Positions 1-9,849 of a stretch of 64,000 nucleotides of DNA are shown piece after piece. Position numbers and translations under genes: made by a program. The notes below the pieces were generated by a model. It did no database searches. It saw only the letters and a list, made by a program, of their open reading frames with translations, and was not told the DNA's origin. The stretch lies in assembly GCF_002743335.1 (NCBI RefSeq), contig NZ_PDZB01000013.1, forward strand, positions 1 to 64,000, written 5' to 3'. This stretch comes from Sporosarcina sp. P32b (GTDB lineage: Bacteria; Bacillota; Bacilli; Bacillales_A; Planococcaceae). The number at the start of each line of letters is the position of its first letter. The first letter of the stretch is position 1.

Positions 1-800
1 TTTTTCTGTTTACTGTTTAATCAGGTGATTGTGGTTTAGCTGTCTATGTAAGTGGCGAGTCCATTGTCCCCACTACGGCGCTGGTGGATGGCTTTCGCGA
101 GGAGCCATAGACAAGGCCTGTCTTTGTCTCATCGCTGCGCCTACCACAGCAGGCGCCTTCGTTGGATTGGGTGTAGGGCAGTTCGAGTAGTTGTTTTTAC
201 TCGTTAAAGTGCTGTCGGATTACGTTTCTGTTTAAAGTACGTAATAAGCGGCAATGGGTTGCGGTTCTTGCAGGTGCTTTTTCTGTTTCCTGTTTGATCA
301 GGAGGTTGTGGTTTAGCTGCCTATGTAAGTGGCGAGTCCATTGTCCCCACTACGGCGCTGGTGGATGGCTTTCGCGAGGAGCGATAGACAGGAAGTTCGC
401 CTGTCTTTGTCTCATCGCTACGCCTACCACAGCAGTCGCCTTCGTTAGAGTATGTGTAGGACAGTTCTTCTACTTCTTTTTCAAAAAGTACAAAATCAGT
501 ATTATCAATTCACGGATCTTCTTCCCCTTAGAACCACAACCAAAATAAATACCACTCAGCAGCGCAGGCACAACTGCGGGGTAGGCCGTGGCCAGGAGAC
601 AACTTGGCAGCACCACCGCCAGCTGGCTCCTGGCTGTAGGCAATCCCCCACGTGCCTGCGCGAGTCCAGAAAGCAGACACTCACTAACTTCAGTACCCAA
701 CCATCAGTCGAGCAACGTCCCAACAAAGAGTGACAAAGACCCGCAGCCGCATAGTGTATCTTCCGTACGCGTTTCCGGATCGGGTACACCACACAACTTC
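1..800. repeat. Repeat array, left copy (elements A, A, B)
   Basis: No gene is visible before the NlpC/P60 gene. Two direct copies of a roughly 190-base element (A; about 1-185 and 270-470) share the core GTGGCGAGTCCATTGTC and a segment rich in CTGTCTTTGTCTCATCGC. A second element (B, about 525-745) carries GGCAGCACCACCGCCAGC. All reappear in reverse orientation at about 12300-13450. The short ORFs here are not conserved between copies and have no ribosome sites, so I read this as structured non-coding repeat DNA. Element boundaries are approximate. Confidence 0.75.
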
Positions 801-1012
801 CTAGATTTATTGTAATACAAAGCATGTATCCAACTGAATCCCCTTCATTTGTCAATTTAAGACACATATATTTCAAGTGTAATATATTGTTGAAGATTGA
901 AATAATCTTGTTACATTACTGTAATAATTCAAGAGTTTGGAAGATGCTAAGATAAATATACATAAACAGACAAGTAAACTAGCAAAAATACATACTATTA
1001 TCGGAGGAAATT

Positions 1013-1471
1013 ATGAATCTATTACAAAAGATTATTTCGGTCCTAGCACTCTCGACACTATTGATCGTTTCGCCGTTTGCAGGACAAGCAGATGCAGCAG
1101 CTAAAACAACGAATATCACAAAAACAGCAACTAGCTTAACTGGTATCAAATATCGTTATGGCGGTACGACAAGAGCAGGATTTGATTGCTCAGGTTATGT
1201 AGGTTATGTATTCAAGCAAAATGGTTTAAAAGTAGCAAGAACTTCTCGTGCTATGTATGCATCAGGGCGCACTGTAAAGAAATCAAGCCTTCGTAATGGT
1301 GATCTAGTATTCTTTAACACAACAGGACGCGGCGTTTCTCACGTTGGAATTTATGTTGGAAATGGCAAGTTCGCACATGCTTCTACATCAAAAGGTGTGC
1401 GTGTAGATAGAGTAAATGATTCATATTGGGGCAAGCGCTATATAGGTGCAAAGCGTGTAGCAGGTATTTAA
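1013..1471 (+). CDS. Secreted NlpC/P60 (C40) cell-wall peptidase
   Basis: A 152-residue single-domain NlpC/P60 hydrolase, a family that cuts peptide bonds in peptidoglycan stems. Residues 1-28 form a signal peptide (basic start, hydrophobic core, cleavage near ADA-A). The catalytic Cys is in FDCSGY (Cys59), the catalytic His in SHVGIYVG (His110) and the third polar residue is in FAHAS (His122). There is no LysM, SH3 or S-layer-homology targeting domain, so it is a minimal secreted enzyme. The ATG at 1013 follows a strong GGAGG-type site (TCGGAGGAAATT). It stands alone and is followed by a good terminator. Autolysin, remodelling or growth role is inferred. Confidence 0.88.
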   Translation: MNLLQKIISVLALSTLLIVSPFAGQADAAAKTTNITKTATSLTGIKYRYGGTTRAGFDCSGYVGYVFKQNGLKVARTSRAMYASGRTVKKSSLRNGDLVFFNTTGRGVSHVGIYVGNGKFAHASTSKGVRVDRVNDSYWGKRYIGAKRVAGI

Positions 1472-1481
1472 TAGAAGAGAC

Positions 1482-1515
1482 ATCGATCTTCCTTAAGTGG
1501 AAGGTCGATTTTTTT
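1482..1515 (+). terminator. Rho-independent terminator after the NlpC/P60 gene
   Basis: An 11-bp stem (ATCGATCTTCC pairing with GGAAGGTCGAT, one G-U) with a 6-base loop is followed by a run of seven T. Confidence 0.85.
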
Positions 1516-1518
1516 ATG

Positions 1519-1562
1519 AAAAAATACCGGATAGGAGAGGGAGGCCCCCAATCTTATCCGGT
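1519..1562 (-). terminator. Terminator of the secA2-slaP operon
   Basis: On the minus strand ACCGGATA pairs with TATCCGGT around a C/G-rich interior and is followed by a T run. It lies just beyond the slaP stop codon and back to back with the terminator of the NlpC/P60 gene. Confidence 0.75.
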
Positions 1563-1567
1563 AAATA

Positions 1568-2476
1568 TTAATTCGTTGCGTCTTGTGGAACGCGGATTGT
1601 CCAACGAGAGAAATCCGGATCCTCTTTCTTTACCAATTCCTTAGGGTAGATGAATGTCCAAGGAGTTGTGCTGTTTGCTTTCACGGAAAGTGGAGGATCA
1701 AGGTCGAATGTTCCTCGGGCTACCAATTCTCCTGTTGCGTCAATCAATTCAAGCGGCAACTTTTCGATGTTGATTTGTTTAGAGTGGCCGTTACGAACGA
1801 ATACGGATGCTGCAATAGTGCCGGCATCTTGTGCTTGGATTTGGAAACCAGCGATATTCACTTCGCGTGGCTTCAATTTTGGTAGATCTTTTACAATATT
1901 CGCTAACGCTTCTTTTTGTTCAGCAGGAAGTTGTTCTTCCCATGTAGGTGCAAGTTCCAATTGGTGCGGCATCATCGAGTGAACGTTAAAGGCAAGCTTC
2001 CAGTTTGTTGCTGGAATTTCTTCTGCCAATTGATCTTTCTTTTCGAAAACAAATACCCAAGGACGTGCACTGCGAGCTGGAATTTCACCTAACTCGTTCA
2101 AATCGAACTCTGCAGATGCTGCTGTATTGCCTTCTTCATCAAGTAATAATAACTCGATTTCGCCTACAGTGATCGCTTGATCAAGTGATGAACGGAAGAA
2201 TGCTTTGACTAACCAGCTGCCGTTTGCAGGTTCCAAGTCGATATCGATACCGGATAAGGAAATTTGGTTTGGTTTTAAAGGTTCTAGTTCATTTGCAAGG
2301 AAACGAAAAACATATTCCTGCTCCTGTGTTAGACTCCATTGCTCATGAAGAGATAGTTCTGTTTCGATATCTTCATCGCCTGAACCAGCTTGTCCGTTTT
2401 CTAAAATTTCATCGGATTCAACTGTACTGTCCAATCCAGTTTTCTCGGTTTTTTTGAATAAATTGAAGAGTTTCAT
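1568..2476 (-). CDS. Accessory Sec system S-layer assembly protein SlaP
   Basis: A 302-residue cytosolic protein (no signal peptide or membrane segment) with an acidic N-terminal linker and two related domains: residues about 62-152 (starting near LKPNQISLSGIDID) and about 192-283 (starting near LKPREVNIAGFQIQ), each ending in a PW-(V/T)F(V/I) motif. This duplicated architecture and the position behind SecA2 match SlaP, which works with SecA2 in S-layer protein export in Bacillus anthracis. Its start overlaps the secA2 stop by 4 bases, implying translational coupling. The name rests on architecture and neighbour rather than on a search. Confidence 0.75.
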   Translation of the reverse strand: MKLFNLFKKTEKTGLDSTVESDEILENGQAGSGDEDIETELSLHEQWSLTQEQEYVFRFLANELEPLKPNQISLSGIDIDLEPANGSWLVKAFFRSSLDQAITVGEIELLLLDEEGNTAASAEFDLNELGEIPARSARPWVFVFEKKDQLAEEIPATNWKLAFNVHSMMPHQLELAPTWEEQLPAEQKEALANIVKDLPKLKPREVNIAGFQIQAQDAGTIAASVFVRNGHSKQINIEKLPLELIDATGELVARGTFDLDPPLSVKANSTTPWTFIYPKELVKKEDPDFSRWTIRVPQDATN

Positions 2477-4836
2477 TGGGAAACCTCCTGTTGTGTATTA
2501 AGTTGCTTCATGAATGCGATTATTTCGGACGCAATATCCCGGCGCAGGCGTTGATAGTGCTTGGCGAATAACTGCAAGCCTTCACGCTGGTAAATACGCA
2601 TAGGATCTTCTTGTCCGTATGAACGCAATCCAATTCCTTCTTTTAGGCGAGTCATCACTTCTAAATGCTTAACCCACATCGTGTCAATATAGCTCAACAT
2701 GACTTGTGGTAGCAGTTGACTCACTTGTTCATTATCAGTGAAAGTATCGATAAATGCAAACAACTCTGCCATTTCTTCATCGTACTCTTTCATTATATCA
2801 GCGGTTCTATCTAATGAATTGGGAAGCTTAACCGGCGTCAGTAATAGCGCGTTCATAGTCCGTTCGATACGATCGAAATCCCAATTGTCGGCGATTTCAT
2901 TATCAGGACAGCTATCTAGAACAACGAACTCAACGGTTTCTGATAACATCGTCTTAAGTTTTTCAAAGATGTCTTTGCCTTCTAGTACGCGATTGCGTAA
3001 GGAGTAGATGACTTCACGTTGATCATTGATTACGTCATCTAATTTTAGATTATATTCACGCATAGAGAAGTGCGCGCCTTCCACGATACGTTGTGTACGT
3101 TCCGTTAGTTCATCTACTTCAGGGTTTAATACTTTACCATTTTCGTCTGTGCGGACTTTTGTTAAGAATTTCTCGAGTTCTTCAGGAGAGAAGCGCATAT
3201 ACATTTCATCTTCTAAAGAAAGATAGAATTGGCTTTCTCCGTGATCTCCCTGACGACCTGAACGGCCTCGTAACTGATTATCTACACGACGGCTTTCATG
3301 TTTTTCTGTCCCTAATACAAAAAGTCCGCCGTTTTCTTCCACGCCTTCACCAAGTACGATATCCGTTCCGCGTCCTGCCATATTAGTAGCGACGGTAATG
3401 TTACCCGCTTGTCCAGATTCGGAAATCAATGAAACTTCCTGCTCGACACTTTTCGCATTTAATAGATGGAACTTCAATCCTTCATCACGTAAATATTTGG
3501 CGACAGCTTCGGATTGAAGAATGGACGTAGTACCGACCAAAACCGGTTGTCTTTTTGCATGACGAGCGGCTACTTCTTTTGCTACGGCTTTATACTTTTC
3601 TTCTGTCGTTCTGAAAACGAAATCTGGTGCATCGATCCGTGCACGTGGACGGTTCGTCGGGATTTGGATTACTTCCATATTATAAACTTCACGGAATTCC
3701 GTATCTTGAGTTTTCGCAGTACCCGTCATTCCGCAAAGCCTTGGATACATACGGAAGTAGTTCTGAATGGTAATTTGAGCTTGTGCTTTATTTTCATCTG
3801 TAATTTCGACGCCTTCTTTAGCTTCAATTGCTTGGTGAAGTCCATCTGATAATGTTCTGCCTTCCATAATTCGGCCAGTGAACATATCTACCAATTCGAT
3901 TTTTCCGTCGCGTACGATATAATCGACGTCACGCTTAAAGATGACGAACGCTCGGACGGCTTGAATGACGTAGTGATAAAGTGTTTGGTGATCTAAATCA
4001 TACAAGTTGTCAATACCAAATGCTTTCTCAACTTTTTCGATACCTTGTTCCGTAAGGGAAGTAGCCTTTGTCGCATCGTCAAAGTCAAAATCCTCTTCGA
4101 CTTTAAAACGTTTGGCTAGGCGGGCTGCAATATGGTGAAGATCCGCATCTGCTTGTGTTTTACCTGCTACAATCAATGGAGTTTTCGCTTCGTCGATTAA
4201 GACGCTGTCGACTTCATCGATAATAGCGAAGTGATATGGCCGTTGCACTTTTTGAGAAGTATGTTGTACCATATTATCCCGTAAATAATCAAAGCCGAAT
4301 TCTGTACCTACACCGTACGTGATATCTGCTTCGTAAGCGGCTTGTTTAGCTGGACCTTGCATCATCGGAACATTTAATCCGACAGTCAATCCTAGGAAAC
4401 GATGGATTTGACCGATTTGATCAAAGTCCCGTTTCGCCAAATAATCATTGACTGTAATGACGTGAACACCTTTACCTTCAAGCGCGCGTACGTAGGAAGG
4501 TAGTGAAGCTACAAGTGTTTTACCTTCACCAGTTGGCATTTCAGCGATATTACCTTCCGTCAATACAGCTCCACCGATTAGTTGCACATCAAAATGGCGC
4601 ATACCGAGAACCCGTTTAGATGCTTCACGTACAACTGCGAAGGCATCCGGCATAATGGTCTCGACGGTTGCGCCGTCATTTAATTGTTGTTTGAATTGAT
4701 CGGTCATTCCAGAAAGATCATCATCAGACATAGCGATATATTTAGGTTCCAGTGAATTGATTTGCTCCACAATTTTGCGGTATTTACGCAATTGACGTTC
4801 ACTCGTTCCAGTTCTACGTTTAAAGATTTTTAACAT
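2473..4836 (-). CDS. Accessory Sec translocase ATPase SecA2
   Basis: A 787-residue SecA-family motor that drives ATP-dependent export through SecYEG. Walker A is visible as MPTGEGKTLVASLP, Walker B as IIDEVDSVLIDEA, and the helicase-like motif as GRSGRQGDHGES. It lacks the C-terminal Cys-rich zinc motif of housekeeping SecA and is shorter than it, typical of SecA2 paralogues devoted to a small substrate set such as S-layer and wall proteins. It is first in the operon with slaP. The ATG is preceded by AAAGGAGCGTCTTATTC on the minus strand. No S-layer structural gene is in the window, so the cargo is inferred from the partner. Confidence 0.93.
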   Translation of the reverse strand: MLKIFKRRTGTSERQLRKYRKIVEQINSLEPKYIAMSDDDLSGMTDQFKQQLNDGATVETIMPDAFAVVREASKRVLGMRHFDVQLIGGAVLTEGNIAEMPTGEGKTLVASLPSYVRALEGKGVHVITVNDYLAKRDFDQIGQIHRFLGLTVGLNVPMMQGPAKQAAYEADITYGVGTEFGFDYLRDNMVQHTSQKVQRPYHFAIIDEVDSVLIDEAKTPLIVAGKTQADADLHHIAARLAKRFKVEEDFDFDDATKATSLTEQGIEKVEKAFGIDNLYDLDHQTLYHYVIQAVRAFVIFKRDVDYIVRDGKIELVDMFTGRIMEGRTLSDGLHQAIEAKEGVEITDENKAQAQITIQNYFRMYPRLCGMTGTAKTQDTEFREVYNMEVIQIPTNRPRARIDAPDFVFRTTEEKYKAVAKEVAARHAKRQPVLVGTTSILQSEAVAKYLRDEGLKFHLLNAKSVEQEVSLISESGQAGNITVATNMAGRGTDIVLGEGVEENGGLFVLGTEKHESRRVDNQLRGRSGRQGDHGESQFYLSLEDEMYMRFSPEELEKFLTKVRTDENGKVLNPEVDELTERTQRIVEGAHFSMREYNLKLDDVINDQREVIYSLRNRVLEGKDIFEKLKTMLSETVEFVVLDSCPDNEIADNWDFDRIERTMNALLLTPVKLPNSLDRTADIMKEYDEEMAELFAFIDTFTDNEQVSQLLPQVMLSYIDTMWVKHLEVMTRLKEGIGLRSYGQEDPMRIYQREGLQLFAKHYQRLRRDIASEIIAFMKQLNTQQEVSQ

Positions 4837-5124
4837 GAATAAGACGCTCCTTTATAAATCTCTATCTATAATGAGAGATTCCTATCTATTTTACCAAAAG
4901 GACCGACAAAAGACTATCTATATATAGAAAGAGAAGAACAATAGATTGTTCTCGACTGATCGCATGTAAAATGGACGAAACTTCATGATGGTCGTGTTTA
5001 GTAGTGTTTGTATGGAAGCAAGTAAGGGAATAGATGAGTAATGCATACTAAATGATGAAATCTAGCAACATTCATGTTATACTAAAAGGTGATATGTACG
5101 TAATGCTAATTGGGGAGGAAAGAC

Positions 5125-6168
5125 ATGTTATTCATTGCAATGTCTGTAGCTTTTATCGCTGCAATCATACTAACACCGCTAGTCATCAAATTCGCGTATC
5201 GGATCGGTGCGGTTGACCGTCCCAATTATCGGAAAGTTCACGCGAGAATCATGCCTAGAATCGGCGGGCTCGCAATCTTCGGTGCGTTTATTATTGGATA
5301 TGCTATATTATTGCCGAAAGACGAGCACGCAGTAAGCATCCTAATCGGTGCAGTACTGATCGTCATGATTGGCTTTTTAGACGATATGCTGGAAATTACA
5401 GCAAAAGCAAAAATGTTAGGTCAGCTAGCAGCGGCGTTGGTCGTTGTACTATGGGGCGGACTACAAATTGAATTCATCAACTTGCCGTTTCTTGGTCAGC
5501 TAGACTTTGGTTATTTAAGTATTCCGATCACAATTATTTGGATCATCGGAATTACGAATGCCGTCAACTTGATTGACGGATTGGATGGTTTGGCAGCAGG
5601 AGTTTCTACTATTGCGCTTATTGCTATTACGGTAATGGCTCTATTAATGGGAGATGTCTTTGTTGCTGCAACAGCTTCCATATTGGCAGCTAGTTCGCTT
5701 GGGTTCTTATTGTTCAACTTCCATCCAGCGAAAATTTTTATGGGCGATACCGGATCGCTATTCTTAGGATTTATGATATCGGTTCTGGCATTACTCGGCT
5801 TTAAGAACGTTGCCGTTGTATCACTAGTTATTCCAATTATCATGTTAGGTGTTCCAATTTCAGACACGTTCTTCGCGATTGTTAGACGAGTTCGCATGAA
5901 GCAGTCGATTACGGCAGCAGATAAATCGCATTTGCATCACTGTTTATTGCGCGTAGGTTTCTCACATAGACAAGCAGTGCTCACAATTTATGGTATTGCG
6001 ATTCTATTTGGTGCAGCCGCTGTATTGTTCTCACAAGCAACCGTGTGGGGCGCGTTACTTCTGATCTTCGTCATGTTGATTGTGATTGAACTGTTTGTCG
6101 AGTTGATTGGTCTAGCAGGTGCGAATTATCGTCCGTTGTTAAATTTAGTACGCATGATTGGTAAATAA
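5125..6168 (+). CDS. Undecaprenyl-phosphate GlcNAc-1-phosphate transferase TagO
   Basis: A polytopic membrane enzyme (347 residues) of the MraY/WecA/TagO family, which transfers GlcNAc-1-phosphate from UDP-GlcNAc to undecaprenyl phosphate, the first step of wall teichoic acid and other wall polymers. Visible family motifs are FLDD (catalytic Asp pair), NAVNLIDGLDGLAAG, and FMGDTGSLFLGF followed by the HLHH-type metal loop. I chose the ATG at 5125 because GGGGAGGAAAGAC precedes it; a TTG five codons upstream would place the start inside this site. A terminator follows. The LCP gene at 6679-7710, a family that attaches such polymers to the wall, is close by on the other strand. Confidence 0.92.
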   Translation: MLFIAMSVAFIAAIILTPLVIKFAYRIGAVDRPNYRKVHARIMPRIGGLAIFGAFIIGYAILLPKDEHAVSILIGAVLIVMIGFLDDMLEITAKAKMLGQLAAALVVVLWGGLQIEFINLPFLGQLDFGYLSIPITIIWIIGITNAVNLIDGLDGLAAGVSTIALIAITVMALLMGDVFVAATASILAASSLGFLLFNFHPAKIFMGDTGSLFLGFMISVLALLGFKNVAVVSLVIPIIMLGVPISDTFFAIVRRVRMKQSITAADKSHLHHCLLRVGFSHRQAVLTIYGIAILFGAAAVLFSQATVWGALLLIFVMLIVIELFVELIGLAGANYRPLLNLVRMIGK

Positions 6169-6176
6169 GTAAAACG

Positions 6177-6213
6177 AGTCCTTGTCTGCTACGAAGCGGA
6201 TGAGGGCTTTTTT
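6177..6213 (+). terminator. Terminator after tagO
   Basis: AGTCCTTGTCTGC pairs with GCGGATGAGGGCT (several G-U pairs) around a short loop, then a T run. Confidence 0.7.
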
Positions 6214-6262
6214 GTTGTGTTGAAAGGTTTTGAGATGAAGTGATTGGAAATGGGAGGGAACC

Positions 6263-6585
6263 GTTGATCGACGTTCCAGGCGGACGCTTTCCCACGGGCT
6301 CTCGGTGAGCCATCGGGAGTCGCCACCTTCCACTTACGATCAACTTTGTGTTGTGTTCTGGAATTATAGTGGGAAGGTCAAAACCTGATCTAGGTTCTGT
6401 ATTTGAACTTGAATTTAATAAGTGAAGAAACAATCCTACCCAAAGTTTTGATGTAGGATTGAAGTGGAAGAGGGGGCGACTCCTGGGGATTAGCGTGATC
6501 TTGAGGCCCCACTGGAGCGCACTTGTGACGAGGAGGCTCAAGATTTCGCCCCCGGAAAGCGTCCCCCTCTGCAACGGAAATTCCG
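6263..6585. repeat. Two GGACGCTTTCC-type hairpin elements
   Basis: The gap between tagO and the LCP gene holds two non-coding imperfect palindromes. The first runs 6263-6345, bounded by GTTGATCG and CGATCAAC, and contains GGCGGACGCTTTCCCACGG with a later GAGTCGCC. The second, about 6470-6585, is in opposite orientation (GGGGGCGACTCC to GGAAAGCGTCCCCC). The same family occurs near 25280, 25513, 25812, 33330, 33503 and 33803. Confidence 0.75.
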
Positions 6586-6632
6586 ACCACTCTCAAATTA
6601 GCTCTCTTCAGTAGAAATACTTTTTACCCACA

Positions 6633-6668
6633 ATAAAAAGCGATGAAACCAGTTAAGGGTTCATCGCT
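6633..6668 (-). terminator. Terminator of the LCP gene
   Basis: On the minus strand AGCGATGAA pairs with TTTCATCGCT around an 11-base loop, followed by TTTTTATT, just past the stop codon of the LCP gene. Confidence 0.8.
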
Positions 6669-6678
6669 TCTGTGTGAA

Positions 6679-7710
6679 CTATTGATAATCTGTTTGGGAA
6701 GACGCAGAGGTTTGGTCCGTGTCCAGTTCGGTTAAAGAAGAGGAGTCTGGAATGAACCCTAGATGGGACTTCAAAATCTGCTTTACTTCTTCTAGCTTCT
6801 GCTCATCCAACTTGTAATAGTAAATACCTGTCGACATATCGTCATAGCCTGTCAATGTGATGGTATCTACGTCTGGAAGTCCACTTTTTATATACTGGAT
6901 AAACGATAACATTTGCTTAGATGTCATATCGGTCTTCATATTTTCACCAAGCGCATTGATCACGTCCCCGTATTTGGTTATGGATGTAATCGATGTTGCT
7001 TCTTTAATCATCGCCTGCAGAATCATTTGCTGACGTTTACCGCGTTCGATATCATTATCGAGTTTACGAGTACGTGCTAAAGCTAACGTATGGCGTCCGT
7101 CTAGACGATGAAGGCCTGGCATTAGATGAATCGCATTTTTATCATTTTCATCTTTCTCGATACGCTCGTATGGAACTTCGACTTCTACACCGCCAAGTGC
7201 ATCTACAACATCGATGAATGCATTGAAGTTCATTTTGACGTAATAGTTGACGGGAATATCGAATAGTTCTTCGATTGTATCAATAGAAGCTCTAGTACCT
7301 CCATAGGCATGGGCGTGTGTGATTTTATCTTTATACTTTACCTGTGGAATATACACATAGGAATCACGAGGAATGCTGACGAGTTTGATGCTTTTTGTTT
7401 TAGGGTTCAATGTTGCAAGCACTAAAGCATCCGATCTTCCGTGCACTTCTCTATCTTGGCGTGCTTCGCTTTCGTCTACGCCAATCAATAGAATTGACAC
7501 TTTATCTTTTGCGGGTTCGACATAAATTTCCGGCGGATCTTGCTTGGCGAGAGGTTCATAAGAACGATCTAGAACGTTCATCGCTTGGTTGTGTAGCTTG
7601 AATGCATAAGCGGAAACGCCTATGGCTACGATGAGGAACGTAAATAATGCTATTTTCAAGAAACGTTTCGTTTTAGAAGCGTTCTTTTTCTTATACTCTT
7701 CTCTTTTCAT
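6679..7710 (-). CDS. LytR-CpsA-Psr (LCP) family wall-polymer ligase
   Basis: 343 residues: a short basic cytosolic tail, one transmembrane helix (about residues 17-37), and an extracellular LCP domain. LCP proteins move teichoic acid or other polymers from the undecaprenyl carrier to peptidoglycan. Conserved features include the DALVLATLNPKTKSIKLVSI strand, the SIPRDSYVYIP arginine loop and the later KLDNDIERGKRQQ arginine-rich motif that binds the pyrophosphate lipid. The start at 7710 follows CTGGAGGTATAAA; the longer frame from 7755 would add 15 residues upstream of this site. The closeness of tagO fits a wall teichoic acid role, though which polymer it handles cannot be told from sequence. 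Confidence 0.88.
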   Translation of the reverse strand: MKREEYKKKNASKTKRFLKIALFTFLIVAIGVSAYAFKLHNQAMNVLDRSYEPLAKQDPPEIYVEPAKDKVSILLIGVDESEARQDREVHGRSDALVLATLNPKTKSIKLVSIPRDSYVYIPQVKYKDKITHAHAYGGTRASIDTIEELFDIPVNYYVKMNFNAFIDVVDALGGVEVEVPYERIEKDENDKNAIHLMPGLHRLDGRHTLALARTRKLDNDIERGKRQQMILQAMIKEATSITSITKYGDVINALGENMKTDMTSKQMLSFIQYIKSGLPDVDTITLTGYDDMSTGIYYYKLDEQKLEEVKQILKSHLGFIPDSSSLTELDTDQTSASSQTDYQ

Positions 7711-7889
7711 TTTATACCTCCAGGGTGTACGGCAGAAATAAACCGTCAATGGCAAATCTATGGGAAGTTGATTTTAATTAAAAATGGCAATTCTTCACAT
7801 AAAAATTGATGGCGATTTAATGAAGTCAGACCTTCTACTCATAAGGTTCACCTTCTACCATTATACCCGCTTTTCGATTGGACGTATAG

Positions 7890-8522
7890 TCAGATGTCGA
7901 ACTCTAGAAATTTATGTCCGGCTGTGGCGATGCTTGCCTGACCGTTCGTTAATTCCATCATCCATTCATGAAAAATATCCTGATCTTCTTCAGGAACATA
8001 TAAAAAGAGTTCAACGTCCTCTTCATAGACGATCTCTTTTAACGGGTAGTCGGATTGCCGTATTTCGTTTTCTACTTTGCCTAACCATGTATAATCAATA
8101 GAAGTTTTAACTAGTGTGTGTAATTTTCTTTCCACGACACCTGTTGCGGCAATGCCTTCAGAAGCTGCTTTACCATAAGCGCGGATTAATCCGCCGCCAC
8201 CGAGCTTGATGCCGCCAAAATAGCGAGTCACGACAATCACGGTGTCTTTTAAGTGCTGCTTTTTCAGCACTTCCAAAATGGGGAAGCCGGCAGTGCCAGA
8301 AGGCTCACCGTCATCGTTCGCTTTTTGGATCTGGTCATGTTCTCCTATGATATAAGCAGAACAATTATGTGTAGCTGTATGATGGTTCTTTTTGATGTCC
8401 TGTATGAAGTCCAGTGCCTCTTGTTCTGTCTCAACTCTTTTGACAAATGACAGAAAACGGGATTTTTGGATGACGAATTCACTCTCTCCGTATAACTTTA
8501 CGGTTTTATAATTAGCTCGCAT
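7890..8522 (-). CDS. YigZ/IMPACT family protein (YvyE)
   Basis: A 210-residue protein of the UPF0029/YigZ family. The N-terminal IMPACT-like domain (about residues 1-120) shows the signatures FVKRVETEQEALDFI and DDGEPSGTAGFPIL and the glycine-rich YFGGIKLGGGGLIRAYG; a smaller ferredoxin-like domain follows. The biochemical function is unsettled; eukaryotic IMPACT regulates translation via GCN1/GCN2. In B. subtilis the orthologue yvyE sits between tagO and degS, and the same neighbourhood is kept here. The start follows AGGGGGAACGACAA. Divergent from degS. Confidence 0.85.
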   Translation of the reverse strand: MRANYKTVKLYGESEFVIQKSRFLSFVKRVETEQEALDFIQDIKKNHHTATHNCSAYIIGEHDQIQKANDDGEPSGTAGFPILEVLKKQHLKDTVIVVTRYFGGIKLGGGGLIRAYGKAASEGIAATGVVERKLHTLVKTSIDYTWLGKVENEIRQSDYPLKEIVYEEDVELFLYVPEEDQDIFHEWMMELTNGQASIATAGHKFLEFDI

Positions 8523-8672
8523 TTGTCGTTCCCCCTACATTTGTAATATACTTATAATACTTTTTCATGATTAAAATGATATACTATATATGAAGTGTAT
8601 AAGTATTTAGGCTAAACTGCAATAATGCTCACTTTGCGAATTTTCACATAAACGGATGCGGGAGGGAGTTAT

Positions 8673-9821
8673 TTGAACGATAAGGCAATTGACATTCAAC
8701 AGATGGAGAAAATCTTTGGCAACATGGTTAATGTAATGGATCGTTCAAAAAGCGACATATTCTTAATTAGTGAACAAAGCCGCCGAAGTTTTGAAGAAAT
8801 GCAAAAAGAGTTAGCAGAAGTGAAAGAAAGTATTTCTCATGTAATTACAGAAGGTGACTCTTTAGATGATATGTCACGTAACTCAAGAAAACGCCTAGCT
8901 ACTGTGTCAAAAGACTTTGTAACATATAGTGAAGAAGAAGTTAAACAAGCGTATAGTGTGGCAAATGACTTGCTTGTACGCGCCTCCATCAATAAAATGG
9001 AGGAGAAACAACTTCGTGAAAGACGGGATGAACTTGAACGTCGACTAATGTTGTTGCTCTCTACAATCGAAAGAGCGGATCAACTTGTTAACCAAGTAAC
9101 TACTGTAATCACATATTTAACATCTGACTTGAAAAATGTAAGTACAGCACTGGAAACGGCTCGCCAAAAACAAGACTTTGCAGTTCAGATTATCCAGGCC
9201 CAAGAAGAAGAGCGTAAGCGTTTATCACGTGATATTCATGATGGACCTGCGCAAATGTTAGCCAATGTCTTGATGCGTTCTGGTTTAATTGAAAAAACGT
9301 TTGTTAAGCATGGTCCAGAAGAAGCAATGCAAGAGCTTTCTTACTTAAAAGAAAATGTTAGAGGTGCGTTATCTGAAGTTCGTCGTATCATTTATAATTT
9401 GCGACCTATGGCTTTGGATGACTTAGGGCTTGTGCCGACATTGCGAAAGTACTTGTTGACCATGAGTGAATACGAGGCGCCGCTAATCATTCATTTCCAA
9501 AGCAACGGAGCAGAAAAAAGATTTGCTTCCAATTTTGAAGTAGGTATTTTCCGTCTCATCCAGGAATCAGTGAATAACAGTATAAAACATGCGAAAACTG
9601 ATGAAATATGGGTGAAAATCGAATGGTTACGCGAATCAGTTAATATATTAATCAAAGACCAAGGTATCGGCTTTGATACAAATGAAGTAAAAGAGAAATC
9701 ATTTGGTTTAATTGGAATGCAGGAACGTGTGGAGTTACTGAAAGGGAAAATGAAGGTCAATACGAAAGTCGGAGAAGGCACTTCGATTCTTTTTCAAATT
9801 CCACTGGACGAAGATCTATAA
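8673..9821 (+). CDS. Sensor histidine kinase DegS
   Basis: A soluble 382-residue kinase of the HPK7 group that phosphorylates DegU. The N-terminal half is helical, a DegS sensor/coiled-coil domain with no membrane segment, so it senses cytosolic signals. The HisKA_3 box ERKRLSRDIHDGPAQ holds the phospho-acceptor at residue 189, the same number as in B. subtilis DegS. The HATPase domain shows the N box (QESVNNSIKHA), G1 (DQGIGFD) and G2 (SFGLIGMQERV). A TTG start is used, preceded by GGGAGGGAGTTAT. degU follows after 28 bases. Confidence 0.94.
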   Translation: MNDKAIDIQQMEKIFGNMVNVMDRSKSDIFLISEQSRRSFEEMQKELAEVKESISHVITEGDSLDDMSRNSRKRLATVSKDFVTYSEEEVKQAYSVANDLLVRASINKMEEKQLRERRDELERRLMLLLSTIERADQLVNQVTTVITYLTSDLKNVSTALETARQKQDFAVQIIQAQEEERKRLSRDIHDGPAQMLANVLMRSGLIEKTFVKHGPEEAMQELSYLKENVRGALSEVRRIIYNLRPMALDDLGLVPTLRKYLLTMSEYEAPLIIHFQSNGAEKRFASNFEVGIFRLIQESVNNSIKHAKTDEIWVKIEWLRESVNILIKDQGIGFDTNEVKEKSFGLIGMQERVELLKGKMKVNTKVGEGTSILFQIPLDEDL

Positions 9822-9849
9822 GTAAGGTAATTACTGGGAGGAATAGGAT

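Noticed and set aside
294..876. Overlapping short ORFs on both strands near the left edge
   Set aside because: They lie inside repeat elements, lack ribosome sites and are not preserved in the other copies.
950..1000. Sigma-D promoter upstream of the NlpC/P60 gene
   Set aside because: TAAA with a 15-base spacer exists, but the -10 part matches the consensus at only about five of eight positions.
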